From: CAZGVW01 sp964529265
GTDB taxonomy: Bacteria; Planctomycetota; Phycisphaerae; Phycisphaerales; UBA1924
DNA length: 64,000 nucleotides
Assembly (NCBI GenBank): GCA_964529265.1
Contig: CAZGVW010000190.1
Coordinates: 1 to 64,000, forward strand
Reading direction: 5' to 3'
In this document: positions 9,813-18,199 of the stretch, piece after piece
How the letters are laid out: every line of letters starts with the position of its first letter
How positions within the stretch are numbered: position 1 is the stretch's first letter
The notes under the pieces: model-generated
Told to the model about the DNA's origin: nothing
The model's database searches: none
What the model saw: the letters and a program-made list of their open reading frames with translations, nothing else
Translations under genes and position numbers: made by a program

Positions 9813-9857
9813 ATCGGCGCTCCCTGGGTGCGCAGGGAGTGTATGCAGGTGCGGAAA

Positions 9858-12800
9858 TCAGCGTTTCGGCGCTCCCCAGGCGCCGAGGAGGATGCCGAGG
9901 TCGGAACTGTTCACGGAGCCGTCGCCGTTCAGGTCGGCGAGGGGGTTCTTGGATCGCCAGGCGCCGAGAAGGATGGCGAGGTCGCTGGAATCGACGGCGC
10001 CGTCGCCGTTGATGTCGCCGCGGGCAGGGCGCGTCCAGAGTGTCAAAAGGCGAGCCAGATCACTTGAATTGACGCGGTCGTCGCCGTTGATGTCCGCGGC
10101 GCGCGCATTACGCGTGCCGATTTCGCCCCAGGCGGCGAGGAGGAGGGCCAGGTCGCTGGAGTTGACGGCGCCGTCGCCGGTGAGGTCGCCTGTGGAGGGG
10201 GTGGTGAGGGTGATGGTGCGCTCGACGACGGTGGCGTTTCCCTGGAGATCGCGGGCTTCGAAGCGGAATTTCGCGTCGCGGGCGCTCAAAAGTGGCGGAT
10301 TGAGCGGAATTGCGTACACGGGCGCTGAACCGGTGATCAGATCGCCGAGATCCGCGCCGGGGGAGCGTCCGGCGACTTCGATGGACGCGCTGACGCGAAA
10401 AGACGCGAAATCGACGCCGGAATACGCATCGGCGACGCCGAATTTGAGTTCGGTGAGCGGGCCGAAGACACGCCCGGGCTGAGGGGTGGCGACGGCGAGG
10501 GTGGGGCGCAGGTCGTCGTGGAACCAGCCATAGGGGCCGGTCTGGCCGTTGGGGCCAATGTCGATGGGGCAGCCGAGATCGATCCAGCGGGCGATCGTCA
10601 TTTTTTCTTCGCCGGAGAGCGCGGGGACGCCGCTGCCGGGCGGGGGCATGATCGTGCCGGTGAAATCGATATCGGCGTACCCGGGGTTGGCGCCCTTCGG
10701 GAGCGTGTTCAGGTTGCCGGGCACGGATTCGGTGGGGTGATCGCTGTTGGACCAGCCATCGAGGCGGCGGCCGAAGACCTTCCAGGTGAGGAGGCTGCGG
10801 CGGCTCTGGAACTTGCGGACGTAGCGGCTGGCGTTGGTCTGGCGCCACGAGCCGACGAGGGGCGCGTGGCCCCATTGCGCTTCGGGATCGTTCGCGAGGC
10901 GCACGTAGTCCCCGGGAAGGCCGTTCACGGGCGAGAGGTCATCGAGCACGAGCGCGCCGGGGGGTGTGGAATCGTTCTTCGTGTGGCATTGAACGCAGGA
11001 TCGCACGAGAATCGGGCGGATGTCGCGCAGGAACTCGACATCGACGGCGCGCTCGGGGCGGACATCGAGCGTGGGCGCGCCGGCGCCGCGGCCATCGGCG
11101 GGGCCGATGAGGGGGGTGGATTCGGTGAGATCGAAGGGCTCATATCCGGGCTGGCCGGCGGCGGTGAGGTCGAACTCGACGGGATCGTTGGCGTGGGAGT
11201 GGCAGCCGCCGCAGTTGGTGCGCATTTCGCCGGGGCGGACCTGATGCCAGGTCTGCGCGGCGTTGAGGACGAGGCCATCGCGATCGAGCGTCTGGAAGAG
11301 GAAGGGCGTATCGGCGGGAATCCTGGCGAGGAACGACGTATCGGGATCGAAGACGGGATCGAGAATGGGCTGACCGGCGCCGTTGGTCTTGCGCAGCGGG
11401 ATTTCGCCGAGGATGCGCATGCGCTCACCCGCGTGGCTGTTGAATCGGCGGGCCTGGAATGGGCCGACGCCGCGGTGGGTGTTGGGCTCGAGCATCACGA
11501 TGCGAACGGCCCAGATGTCATCGCTGGAGTAGAGGCCGGCGTCGGAACCCTGCCAGCGCCAGTTGCCGCTGGCGTCGTCGCGATCGAAGTTGAATGGATC
11601 GAGGCCATCGAACTGGATGGTGTCGAGGTTGACCTGGCCGGGGCGCGAGCCGCGGCGGTAGAAGGATGAGGCGCCGACGAGGCCATAGGGCGTGGCTTCG
11701 GGCAGGGCGGCGTGCTGCGCGCCATCGTTGGGGAGGCGTTCGATGGTTTCGGGGCGCTCGACACCGCCGTAGATATCTGAATAGCGCACCAGCGGACGCG
11801 GGAAGGCCTCGTTCCACTGGGGCAGGTCGCGCACTTCGACGAAATGGCCGGGATCGGACACGGGCAGGCCGAAGCGCAGGACGTAGATGCCGGAATCGAC
11901 GCTGGGCGAGGAGATGGGGCGGCCCTGGGTGTTGACAGGCCCGGGGGACCAGACGACGAGCATGTCGTCACCGGGGGCCGCGGCGGGGTGCGTGACCTTG
12001 CCGACGCGCGTGGCGCCATCGTTTCCGACGGGCGCGGCGTCATCGTTCATGTGGGTGAAGGGCGTGAGGGAGTGGAAGCCGCGGGGCGTGAAGGGCATCT
12101 GGAACGTCGCCAGCGCGCCATGCTCCGGCGTGTGCTCGATCATCGGGTTGTGGTGCTGGATGACGGGATGAAAGCGCGGCTCACCGGCGGGGGGATCGAG
12201 AGGCGTGCGGAAGAGCTGGCCGAAGCCGAGGTTGCTGAGGTTGTAATAGCCGCCGACCACGATGCTTCCGGAGGACATCTGCGTGGTCCAGTGGAAGGCG
12301 GTGACGGGGCGGAATGGGCTGACGATGGGATCCCACGCGGTTCCATCCGGATTGATGGACCAGACTCCCCAGAGGCGGTTATCGCGCGCGCCTTGATTCT
12401 CGTGCGTGCTGAAGAGGATGCGCCCGTTGGTGAGGATGGTGGGGTTGAGCGCCCCGCTGAGGGTCATGGGCGTGATGCATTCGACGTTGGCGCCGTCTTC
12501 ATCCATGACGAAGAGTTGAAGGACGGGCTGGGCGATGCTGCCGCGGGGAGGCTCGAAGCCGTTGCGGCTGCTGGTGAAGGCGATGCGTCCGCCGGGGATG
12601 GGGCAGGGACCGAGGTTGAGGACGCCGTAGCCGAGGCCGTTGGCGCCGAGGGGTGGTGAGATGTAGTCATCGCCGATGAATACGCCGGCGCCGGTGTTGG
12701 GCGTGTACTCGCCGAAGGTGAGACGCTCGACGTTGCGGGTGGGGACGTGGATGCGGTAGATATCCGAGCCGCCGATGGTGACGTGGCTGTTGACGGGGCT

Positions 12801-13187
12801 GCGCTTTTCGAGGCGCAGATCGTGGAAGAGGGCGAAATAGACCGATGCGCCGTCGAAGGAGACGACGGGATCGCACACGCCGCCGTTGCCGGCATCGAAG
12901 AGGATTTCCTCGCTGCCATCGGGATGGAGGAGCATGAGGTCTGACCCGGGCTCCATGAGTCCGGGGCGGGCGACATCGGTCCAGATGGTGGGGAAAGAGC
13001 CGTTGCGGGGCTGTCGGACGTAGACGATGGGGTATGGCAGGCCGGAGGGGACGGCGAGGGCGGCGGGGGCTGCGATGGCGAGGGAGATGGCGAGCGCCAG
13101 GGCAGGGCCGAGGGCGCGTGCGGGCGCGCGGAGAGCCTGTGTGGCGGCAGTTCGCCACGTGGCGCGGCATATGCGGGGGCTGCCCAT
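9858..13187 (-). CDS. Secreted dihaem c-type cytochrome with PD40-like repeats and four dockerin-like motifs
   Basis: An 1,109-residue exported protein (signal peptide ~24-46, ending PAALA). The N-terminal ~550 residues carry TolB/PD40-like propeller segments (DLMLLHPDGSEEILFDAG, IAFTSSRNG). Two haem c sites follow: CGGCH near residue 657 and CVQCH near 730, then IMPPPGSG and EEKMTIARWIDLGCP, typical of planctomycete cytochrome-like domains. A short Ig-like stretch leads to four GDxNGDGxVxSSDLxxLL motifs at the C-terminus. The layout resembles the alpha subunit family of hydrazine synthase, which has non-anammox homologues in planctomycetes; that likeness is tentative and does not imply hydrazine chemistry. 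It is likely an extracellular or periplasmic redox enzyme of unknown substrate. Confidence 0.8.
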   Translation of the reverse strand: MGSPRICRATWRTAATQALRAPARALGPALALAISLAIAAPAALAVPSGLPYPIVYVRQPRNGSFPTIWTDVARPGLMEPGSDLMLLHPDGSEEILFDAGNGGVCDPVVSFDGASVYFALFHDLRLEKRSPVNSHVTIGGSDIYRIHVPTRNVERLTFGEYTPNTGAGVFIGDDYISPPLGANGLGYGVLNLGPCPIPGGRIAFTSSRNGFEPPRGSIAQPVLQLFVMDEDGANVECITPMTLSGALNPTILTNGRILFSTHENQGARDNRLWGVWSINPDGTAWDPIVSPFRPVTAFHWTTQMSSGSIVVGGYYNLSNLGFGQLFRTPLDPPAGEPRFHPVIQHHNPMIEHTPEHGALATFQMPFTPRGFHSLTPFTHMNDDAAPVGNDGATRVGKVTHPAAAPGDDMLVVWSPGPVNTQGRPISSPSVDSGIYVLRFGLPVSDPGHFVEVRDLPQWNEAFPRPLVRYSDIYGGVERPETIERLPNDGAQHAALPEATPYGLVGASSFYRRGSRPGQVNLDTIQFDGLDPFNFDRDDASGNWRWQGSDAGLYSSDDIWAVRIVMLEPNTHRGVGPFQARRFNSHAGERMRILGEIPLRKTNGAGQPILDPVFDPDTSFLARIPADTPFLFQTLDRDGLVLNAAQTWHQVRPGEMRTNCGGCHSHANDPVEFDLTAAGQPGYEPFDLTESTPLIGPADGRGAGAPTLDVRPERAVDVEFLRDIRPILVRSCVQCHTKNDSTPPGALVLDDLSPVNGLPGDYVRLANDPEAQWGHAPLVGSWRQTNASRYVRKFQSRRSLLTWKVFGRRLDGWSNSDHPTESVPGNLNTLPKGANPGYADIDFTGTIMPPPGSGVPALSGEEKMTIARWIDLGCPIDIGPNGQTGPYGWFHDDLRPTLAVATPQPGRVFGPLTELKFGVADAYSGVDFASFRVSASIEVAGRSPGADLGDLITGSAPVYAIPLNPPLLSARDAKFRFEARDLQGNATVVERTITLTTPSTGDLTGDGAVNSSDLALLLAAWGEIGTRNARAADINGDDRVNSSDLARLLTLWTRPARGDINGDGAVDSSDLAILLGAWRSKNPLADLNGDGSVNSSDLGILLGAWGAPKR

Positions 13188-13592
13188 CTCGACGAGTTCC
13201 CTCCCGGTGCGGCGCCGTTGGCGGGCGCCGCTGCTGATTTACGGAACCGTGAAAAACCCTCGACGCTCTCTCTCGCCTGCCCGGGACACGTCAGCGCACC
13301 GAGCGTTGGAGAATGGGCCACGATACAGGACCGCGGTGGATGGTCAACGGGCTAGTGACGTGGTTTGTGCGCCAATTCATGGTCACTGCGCGGGTTTTTT
13401 GAGCGCGGTGGGGCGAAGGGGGGAGGGTGTTTGCCGGGCGAGGTGGTGAACATCGGGCGCGTGTAGTGGTTTGCATGCTCGCAGAGTCGTTCGCATAGCC
13501 ACCCAGAGCGGTGGCCATGGCGCCCAAAGAGTCGCGGGCGTGGCCACTCAGAGTGCCCCTGAAGCGCTGGGCCACGCGATAGGCTGGCGGGC
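13188..13592. other. Intergenic region with dispersed repeat
   Basis: This divergent spacer between the cytochrome gene and the epimerase gene holds no convincing ORF. It contains one copy of a 52-base element, and just after it a second, degenerate hairpin (GGCCACTCAGAGTGCCC) of similar design. A T6 run near 13395 follows a weak AGTGAC/GTCACT inverted repeat and may be a terminator remnant. A TAGGCT box lies seven bases before the epimerase ATG. Confidence 0.6.
13466..13517 (+). repeat. 52-bp dispersed repeat, copy 1
   Basis: Begins GTGGTTTGCATG and ends with the hairpin GCCACC-CAGAGC-GGTGGC. It matches the copy at 14796 at 48 of 52 positions by eye, in the same orientation, on the other side of the epimerase gene. 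Confidence 0.85.
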
Positions 13593-14540
13593 ATGGACGA
13601 TGAGCGGGCGGTGGGTGGACGGGTGGTGATTGCCGGGGGCAGCGGGTTTCTTGGGGTTTCGCTGGCGGGGCGCCTGGTGGAGGCGGGGGCGGAGGTTGTG
13701 GTGGTGTCGCGGAAGGCGCCGGTGGTGCGCGGGGCGTGGCGGCACGCGGCTTGGGATGGGCGCAGCGTGGGCGAGTGGAAGCGGGAACTGGATGGCGCGG
13801 CGGGGGTGGTGAATCTGGCGGGGCGGACGGTGGACTGCGTGAAGACGCCGGATCATCAGGACGAGATTCTGCGCTCGCGTGTGGAGGCGACGCGGGCGCT
13901 GGGGAAGGCGATGAGGGAGATTGATGCGCCGCCGCGGGTGTGGGTGCAGATGAGCACAGCGCACATCTACGGCGACCCGCCGGAGGCGGTGTGCACGGAG
14001 GATTCACCGACGGGATATGGGCTGGCGCCCTTCGTGGGGCGGGCGTGGGAGGAGGCGTTTCACGCGGCGGCGCTGGAATCGCAGCGGAAGGCGATTCTGC
14101 GGACGAGTTTCGTGATCGGGCGGGACCGGGGCGCGGGGGGCGGGGCGCTGGCGCGGCTGAAGACGCTGGCGCGGATGGGTCTGGGCGGGCGCGTGGGATC
14201 GGGCAGGCAGGGGATGAGCTGGATTCACGAACTGGACATGAACCGGCTGTTTGCGCGCGGGCTGACGGATGAGGGGATGCAGGGGGTGTACGTCGCGAGC
14301 GCGCCGAATCCGGTGTCGCAGGTGGAGTTCATGCGCACGCTGCGGAGCGCGATGGGGGTTCCGATCGGGCTGCCGGCGTTCGGGTGGATGGTGCGTGTGG
14401 GCGCGCATGTGTTTTTGCGGACTGATCATGAACTGGCGCTGTATGGGCGGTTTGTGGCATCGGAGCGGCTGCGGGTGGAGGGATTTGAGTTCAGGTTTCC
14501 GGAGTTGAGGGGGGCGCTGGAGGATTTGATGGGGGTGTGA
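13593..14540 (+). CDS. TIGR01777 family NAD(P)-dependent epimerase (YfcH/SDR39U1-like)
   Basis: A 315-residue short-chain dehydrogenase of the extended type. The N-terminal Rossmann motif GGSGFLG lies at residues 15-21; [20 protein letters not shown] and [14 protein letters not shown] are typical of the TIGR01777 epimerase family, as is the C-terminal domain of unknown function ([12 protein letters not shown]). Substrate and pathway are unknown even for well-studied relatives. No Shine-Dalgarno is evident, and a TAGGCT box ends seven bases before the ATG. The gene sits alone between two copies of a dispersed repeat. Confidence 0.9.
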   Translation: MDDERAVGGRVVIAGGSGFLGVSLAGRLVEAGAEVVVVSRKAPVVRGAWRHAAWDGRSVGEWKRELDGAAGVVNLAGRTVDCVKTPDHQDEILRSRVEATRALGKAMREIDAPPRVWVQMSTAHIYGDPPEAVCTEDSPTGYGLAPFVGRAWEEAFHAAALESQRKAILRTSFVIGRDRGAGGGALARLKTLARMGLGGRVGSGRQGMSWIHELDMNRLFARGLTDEGMQGVYVASAPNPVSQVEFMRTLRSAMGVPIGLPAFGWMVRVGAHVFLRTDHELALYGRFVASERLRVEGFEFRFPELRGALEDLMGV

Positions 14541-14590
14541 GAGGCGGGGAGGTGGCGGAGTGGGCGCTGGGAATCGCCCGCGGCGATTGT

Positions 14591-14708
14591 TCGTCCGCCC
14601 CTTTCAGGGGCGGTGTGGTGAAATGTGGGAGTTCCGGAGGCTGACTCGTCCGCCTTCGGCGGACCTCGCTGCGCCTCCGGCAACAATCGTGCGCCCCCTT
14701 CGGGGGCG
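14591..14708 (+). repeat. Three TCGTsCGCC...GGCGG hairpin modules
   Basis: Three hairpins share the lead-in TCGT and a CGCC-TTC-GGCG core: CCGCCCCTTTCAGGGGCGG (14595-14613), GTCCGCCTTCGGCGGAC (14648-14664) and CGCCCCCTTCGGGGGCG (14692-14708). CGATTGTT before the first and AACAATCG before the third are inverted with respect to each other. One or more could end epimerase transcription, although no T-tract follows. Confidence 0.7.
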
Positions 14709-14795
14709 GGGAGCGCGTTTCTGTCCGCAGACGGAAAGAACGCGGCGGATGCGCGAGGCCGCGACTTAAGGGTGATGTGGAAGCGGGCGCGGGTC

Positions 14796-14847
14796 GTGGT
14801 TTGCATGACCCCAGAGTTGTTCGCATAGCCACCCAGAGCGGTGGCCA
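14796..14847 (+). repeat. 52-bp dispersed repeat, copy 2
   Basis: The second copy of the element at 13466, differing at four positions clustered in the first half. The hairpin half (ATAGCCACCCAGAGCGGTGG) is identical. Confidence 0.85.
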
Positions 14848-14887
14848 CCCGGGACTCGCATTGCACCCAGTGCGGAGGCGCGGGAAA

Positions 14888-14959
14888 AGCGGGCGACCGG
14901 ACTCGAACCGGCAACATTCAGCTTGGAAGGCTGACACTCTACCATTGAGTTACGCCCGC
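14888..14959 (-). tRNA. tRNA-Gly (anticodon TCC)
   Basis: Read on the minus strand, a full cloverleaf forms: acceptor GCGGGCG/CGCCCGC, D stem ACTC/GAGT, anticodon stem TCAGC/GCTGA with loop CTTCCAA (anticodon TCC), T stem GCCGG/CCGGT (one G:T pair) with loop TTCGAGT, and discriminator T. The 3' CCA is not encoded, so the CCA-adding enzyme is needed. Confidence 0.97.
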
Positions 14960-15298
14960 GCGATTGATTGCGAAGTGGTGGTTGTTGATCGAGGCGGGGA
15001 TTCTCGGAGGGGTCGGGGGTGGGGTCAAGGGGGGAGAGGAGAGGCAATGGGGAATGGGCAGTGGGGGCAATAGGCAATAGGGGAAGGGCGGGGACGCGCA
15101 GGCGAGTGGTGGCGCGCATGCTCAGAGGCCGAAGCCGCTCGAGCGTGGGACAGCGGGCGAGCCAGAGGGGCCGGAAGGGCGGGATTATGAGCGGTTTCAT
15201 GAGGGCTGGGGCGGGGGCGGGGGGAGGCCGATAGACGCGTAGAATCGGGGATCCCGGAGTCGAGGAGAGCGTATAACCGGGGCGGGGCAGAACGGACG
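14960..15298. other. Intergenic region, no gene seen
   Basis: A G-rich spacer between tRNA-Gly and the divergently read secreted protein gene. Apart from the GGCAATAG-type repeat there are possible -10 boxes (TAGAAT at 15240, TATAAC at 15272) without clear -35 partners. No ORF with coding character was found. Confidence 0.6.
15041..15087 (+). repeat. Degenerate GGCAATAG tandem repeat
   Basis: Five or six imperfect units of GGCAATAG/GGGAATGG in a row, for example GGCAATAGGCAATAGGGG at its end. It is a simple-sequence element with no visible coding role. Confidence 0.65.
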
Positions 15299-16603
15299 AT
15301 GAAGGCATTTCACGCGATTTTCGGGGTGGCTGTTCTTTGTGCGGGCGCTGTTCACGCGGCGGGCGCGGGGACGGTGATCTCGTGGGCGTCGCCGAGCACG
15401 GGCGCGTTTCAGAACCCGCTGAGCTGGAGCGCGGAAGCCGTGCCGCAGGCGATGGACCGGGCGCTCTTCAGCGTGGGCGGCGTGTACACGGTGATGTTCA
15501 CGGGGAACGCGACGAACGAGCGCGTGCAGTTGCGCTCCGGCGAGGTGGAGTTCGCGCTGAACGGGAATGCGTATGCGCTGACGCTGGTGGGGTCGGCTTC
15601 GGTGCAGATCGCGACGCTGCTGGGCGAGAACGCGACGCTGAAGATCAGGAACGGGGCGTTCAACACGCGCACGGCGATGATGGCGGCGTTCGGCGGCAGC
15701 AGCGCCACGGTGGATATCCGCGGGGTGTCGGCGACGTGGACGGTGACGGGCGACCTGACGGTGGGCGACGGGGGCGCGGGGACGCTGACGATCGCGGAGG
15801 GGGCGGATGTTTCGGTGTCGGGGCTCCTGAGCGTGGGGCGGCAACTGGGCTCGAGCGGGCAGGTGACGGTGGATGGCGCGGGCTCGCGGCTGACGGGCGC
15901 GGGGACGCTCACGATCGGGCCGTTTCAGCAGGGCGTGCAGGAAGCCGGGGGCGGGGCGAGTGCGCGCGGGCTGACGTTCGGGACGGTGACGTTCGTGAAC
16001 GGGGCAACGATCGATCCGGCGACGGTTTCGATCGGCGGGAACGGGCTCTTCACGGGTCAGGGCGCGGTGCAATCGCTGAACGTGGTGAACGCGGGGCGGA
16101 TTGCGCCGGGACTTGGCGGCGTGGGAGCGATGCAGCTGGCGGGGGCGTATACGCAGACGGAGATCGGCGATCTGGTGGTGGAGATCGGGGGCGCGACGCC
16201 GGTGACGCAGCATGATGTGCTGCAGGTTCAGGGCGCAGCGCAGGTGGCGGGGCGGATCGTGGTGACGCTGGTGAATGGATACAACCCGCCGCCCACGGCG
16301 ACGTTCACGGTCTTGACGGCGGGCAGCCGCACGGGGCGGATCACCGAGGTGGTGGGGCCGACGCTGGCGGGAGGAAACGTCTTCAGGGCGAACTACACGC
16401 CGACGAGTGTGTTCCTGGACATCGGCACGGCGCCGGCGGGACTGGCGGACATCAACCGCGACGGCGTGGTGAACTCGAGCGATCTCGGTCTGTTGCTCGG
16501 CGCGTGGGGGACGAGCAATGAACTCGCCGACATCACCGGCGACGGAAACGTGAACTCGAGCGACCTGGGTCAGTTGCTCGGGTCGTGGACTGTGACGAAA
16601 TAG
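15299..16603 (+). CDS. Secreted beta-repeat protein with dockerin-like C-terminus
   Basis: A 434-residue exported protein with signal peptide ~1-22 (GVAVLCAGAVHA). The body consists of autotransporter/PEP-CTERM-like beta repeats (TWTVTGDLTVGDGGAGTLTI, LLSVGRQLGSSGQVTVDGAG), predicting a beta-helix such as seen in surface-layer or adhesin proteins. The C-terminus has two EF-hand-like motifs (DINRDGVVNSSDLGLLLGAW and DITGDGNVNSSDLGQLLGSW) that probably bind calcium or act as a sorting tag. The molecular role is unknown. The last motifs are nearly the same as those of the large cytochrome about 3 kb away. Confidence 0.85.
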   Translation: MKAFHAIFGVAVLCAGAVHAAGAGTVISWASPSTGAFQNPLSWSAEAVPQAMDRALFSVGGVYTVMFTGNATNERVQLRSGEVEFALNGNAYALTLVGSASVQIATLLGENATLKIRNGAFNTRTAMMAAFGGSSATVDIRGVSATWTVTGDLTVGDGGAGTLTIAEGADVSVSGLLSVGRQLGSSGQVTVDGAGSRLTGAGTLTIGPFQQGVQEAGGGASARGLTFGTVTFVNGATIDPATVSIGGNGLFTGQGAVQSLNVVNAGRIAPGLGGVGAMQLAGAYTQTEIGDLVVEIGGATPVTQHDVLQVQGAAQVAGRIVVTLVNGYNPPPTATFTVLTAGSRTGRITEVVGPTLAGGNVFRANYTPTSVFLDIGTAPAGLADINRDGVVNSSDLGLLLGAWGTSNELADITGDGNVNSSDLGQLLGSWTVTK

Positions 16604-16615
16604 AGCAAGGCGCGG

Positions 16616-16825
16616 TCAGGACATCGGTTCGCACACGGCGCCGAGGATGCGCTCGTGCGCGGAGGCGATGTCGGCTTCGAGGCACTCGATCTCGACGCTG
16701 ACGATGCCGGCGAAGCCATCCCAATCGTTGCGCGTGGAGCGGTCGCGCCCTGGGGGGGAATCGGGCGGGCGAACGGAGTCCGGCTCGACCTTCGAATCGG
16801 CGGCGCGGGCCTTCGGCGTGTTCAT
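16616..16825 (-). CDS. Small hypothetical protein (69 aa)
   Basis: I do not recognise this protein. AAGGAG ends seven bases before the ATG, an ideal ribosome binding site, which is the main support. The first half is charged and Pro-rich (PPDSPPGRDRSTR); the second (GIVSVEIECLEADIASAHERI) looks like a compact amphipathic helix. There is no signal peptide or membrane segment. It ends 12 bases from the convergent secreted protein gene and stands alone on its strand. Confidence 0.55.
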   Translation of the reverse strand: MNTPKARAADSKVEPDSVRPPDSPPGRDRSTRNDWDGFAGIVSVEIECLEADIASAHERILGAVCEPMS

Positions 16826-16967
16826 TCGCACGCTCCTTTCTCCCTGGCAGGGGCAGGAGGTCCGGTAATCAGGTTCATGGTAGCCGGAGGGGCGGGAGTC
16901 TCCAAGCCTTTTCCGACATGAATGTCATTAATGCCCGCCGCGGCGGGAGATGTGGGAGAATCGGGCG

Positions 16968-17468
16968 ATGAGCATGGGAAAAGGGGCGCGGGACGGGGTT
17001 TCGCTGACGCACGTGGATGCGGAGGGGCGCGTGCGGATGGTGGATGTGGGCGCGAAGGCGGTGGTGGCGCGGCGGGCGGTGGCGGAGGCGGTGTTCAGGG
17101 GGGCGGAGGCGACGATTGACGCGGTGCTGGGGGTGGAGGGGGCGGCGCGGCTGTCGAAGGGGGAGGCGCTGGCGGCGGCGCGGATCGCGGGGATTCTGGC
17201 CGCGAAGCGGTGCGATGAACTGATCCCGCTGTGTCACTCGCTGCCGCTGGAGCACGTGGGCGTGGAGTTCGAGCGCGCGGGACGGGATGCGGTGCTGATC
17301 AGGGCGACGGCCTCGACGACGGCGAAAACGGGCGTGGAGATGGAGGCGATCACGGCGGCGGTGATGGCGGCGGTGACGCTCTATGACATGGCGAAGGCGG
17401 TGGACAAGGGGCTGCGGATCGAGGGGGTGCGGCTGGTGGAGAAGACGAAGGGCGAGGCGGAGGGGTGA
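16968..17468 (+). CDS. moaC: Cyclic pyranopterin monophosphate synthase MoaC
   Basis: MoaC converts the 3',8-cyclo-GTP made by MoaA to cyclic pyranopterin monophosphate in molybdenum cofactor synthesis. The 166-residue protein has all family motifs: SLTHVDAEGRVRMVDVG at the start, RIAGILAAKRCDELIPLCHS in the centre, and TGVEMEAITAAVMAAVTLYD followed by DMAKAVDKG. The ATG at 16968 gives the standard length; an ATG six codons upstream is in frame but would add an atypical extension. No other moa genes are nearby; the next gene is the convergent trpF. Confidence 0.97.
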   Translation: MSMGKGARDGVSLTHVDAEGRVRMVDVGAKAVVARRAVAEAVFRGAEATIDAVLGVEGAARLSKGEALAAARIAGILAAKRCDELIPLCHSLPLEHVGVEFERAGRDAVLIRATASTTAKTGVEMEAITAAVMAAVTLYDMAKAVDKGLRIEGVRLVEKTKGEAEG

Positions 17469-17504
17469 GGCAGGCGCGGTTTCCTGCGCGCGGAGGCGCT
17501 CGCG

Positions 17505-18158
17505 TCAGGCGCTGGGAGGCTCGGTGATGGTGGCGTCGGCCTCGCGGACGGCGCGGCAGAAGGCGCGGATGAGATCGGGGTCCTTTTCGCCCGGGGCGCG
17601 CTCGACGCCGGAGGAGACATCGACGGCGTAGGGCTGGCAGGCGCGGATGGCGTCGCCGACGTTGGCGGGGGTGAGTCCGCCGGCGATGATGAGGGGTTTG
17701 GAGGCGGCGCGGCGGGCGGCGGCGAGCGCGGGCCAGTGGAAGGCGCGGCCTTCGCCGCCGGATGAGCCATCGACGAGGATGGCGTCTACCTCTTCGATGG
17801 CGCTCCAGCGCAGGAGTTCGCGCTCGATGGTTTCGGGATCGAAGCGGACGGCCTTGATGACGCGGGGGCCGCAGGCGCGGACGGTGGATTCGTTTTCGTC
17901 GCCGTGGAGTTGGCCGTAGTCGGTGGGGCAGGACTCTTCGGTTTCGGCGTAGTCATCGACGGTGGCGTTCACGAAGAGGCCGACGGTGGTGATGAAGGGC
18001 GGGAGCGCGCCGATGATGGGCCAGGCGCGCTGGGGCTCGATGAAGCGCGGGCTGGCGGGGGCGAAGACGAAGCCGATGGCGTCGGCGCCGGCGTCAACGG
18101 CGTCGAGGGCGTGCTCGGCGGTGCGGACGCCGCAGATTTTGATGCGTGTTCTTCGCAT
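17505..18158 (-). CDS. trpF: Phosphoribosylanthranilate isomerase TrpF
   Basis: TrpF catalyses the Amadori rearrangement of phosphoribosylanthranilate to CdRP in tryptophan synthesis. The 217-residue TIM barrel shows IKICGVRTAEHALDAV with the catalytic cysteine, GFVFAPASPRFI, LIIAGGLTPANV and the phosphate-binding end VDVSSGVERAPGEKD with the catalytic aspartate. It lacks trp neighbours. It is the first of a series of genes on this strand, the rhomboid gene lying 41 bases upstream. Confidence 0.97.
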   Translation of the reverse strand: MRRTRIKICGVRTAEHALDAVDAGADAIGFVFAPASPRFIEPQRAWPIIGALPPFITTVGLFVNATVDDYAETEESCPTDYGQLHGDENESTVRACGPRVIKAVRFDPETIERELLRWSAIEEVDAILVDGSSGGEGRAFHWPALAAARRAASKPLIIAGGLTPANVGDAIRACQPYAVDVSSGVERAPGEKDPDLIRAFCRAVREADATITEPPSA

Positions 18159-18199
18159 GGGATGGGATTGTTGGCGCGCGCCGGGCGCGTTGCGCGGCG

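Larger units (their letters stand above)
14541..14887. other. Intergenic region with hairpin modules and a repeat copy
   Basis: No ORF is supported here. The first part holds three consecutive hairpin modules, and the second holds copy 2 of the 52-base element followed by GCACCCAGTGC, another small palindrome. The stretch separates the epimerase from tRNA-Gly. Confidence 0.7.

Noticed and set aside
8290..10482. A 730-codon frame opposite the AsmA-like and cytochrome genes
   Set aside because: Ser/Arg/Pro-rich, crosses the boundary of two convincing genes, no known motif.
9858..13187. Hydrazine synthase activity for the large cytochrome
   Set aside because: Only overall layout is similar; no beta or gamma subunits and no anammox genes are present, and homologues are common in non-anammox planctomycetes.
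13291..14007. A minus-strand frame containing GGYANDSASMQTTTRARC, with a similar string near 14800
   Set aside because: The likeness comes from translating the 52-bp repeat; the rest of the frame has no coding character.
16441..16600. Cellulosome dockerin function of the C-terminal motifs
   Set aside because: No cohesin, scaffoldin or glycoside hydrolase domain in the window; such tails are general in this bacterial group.
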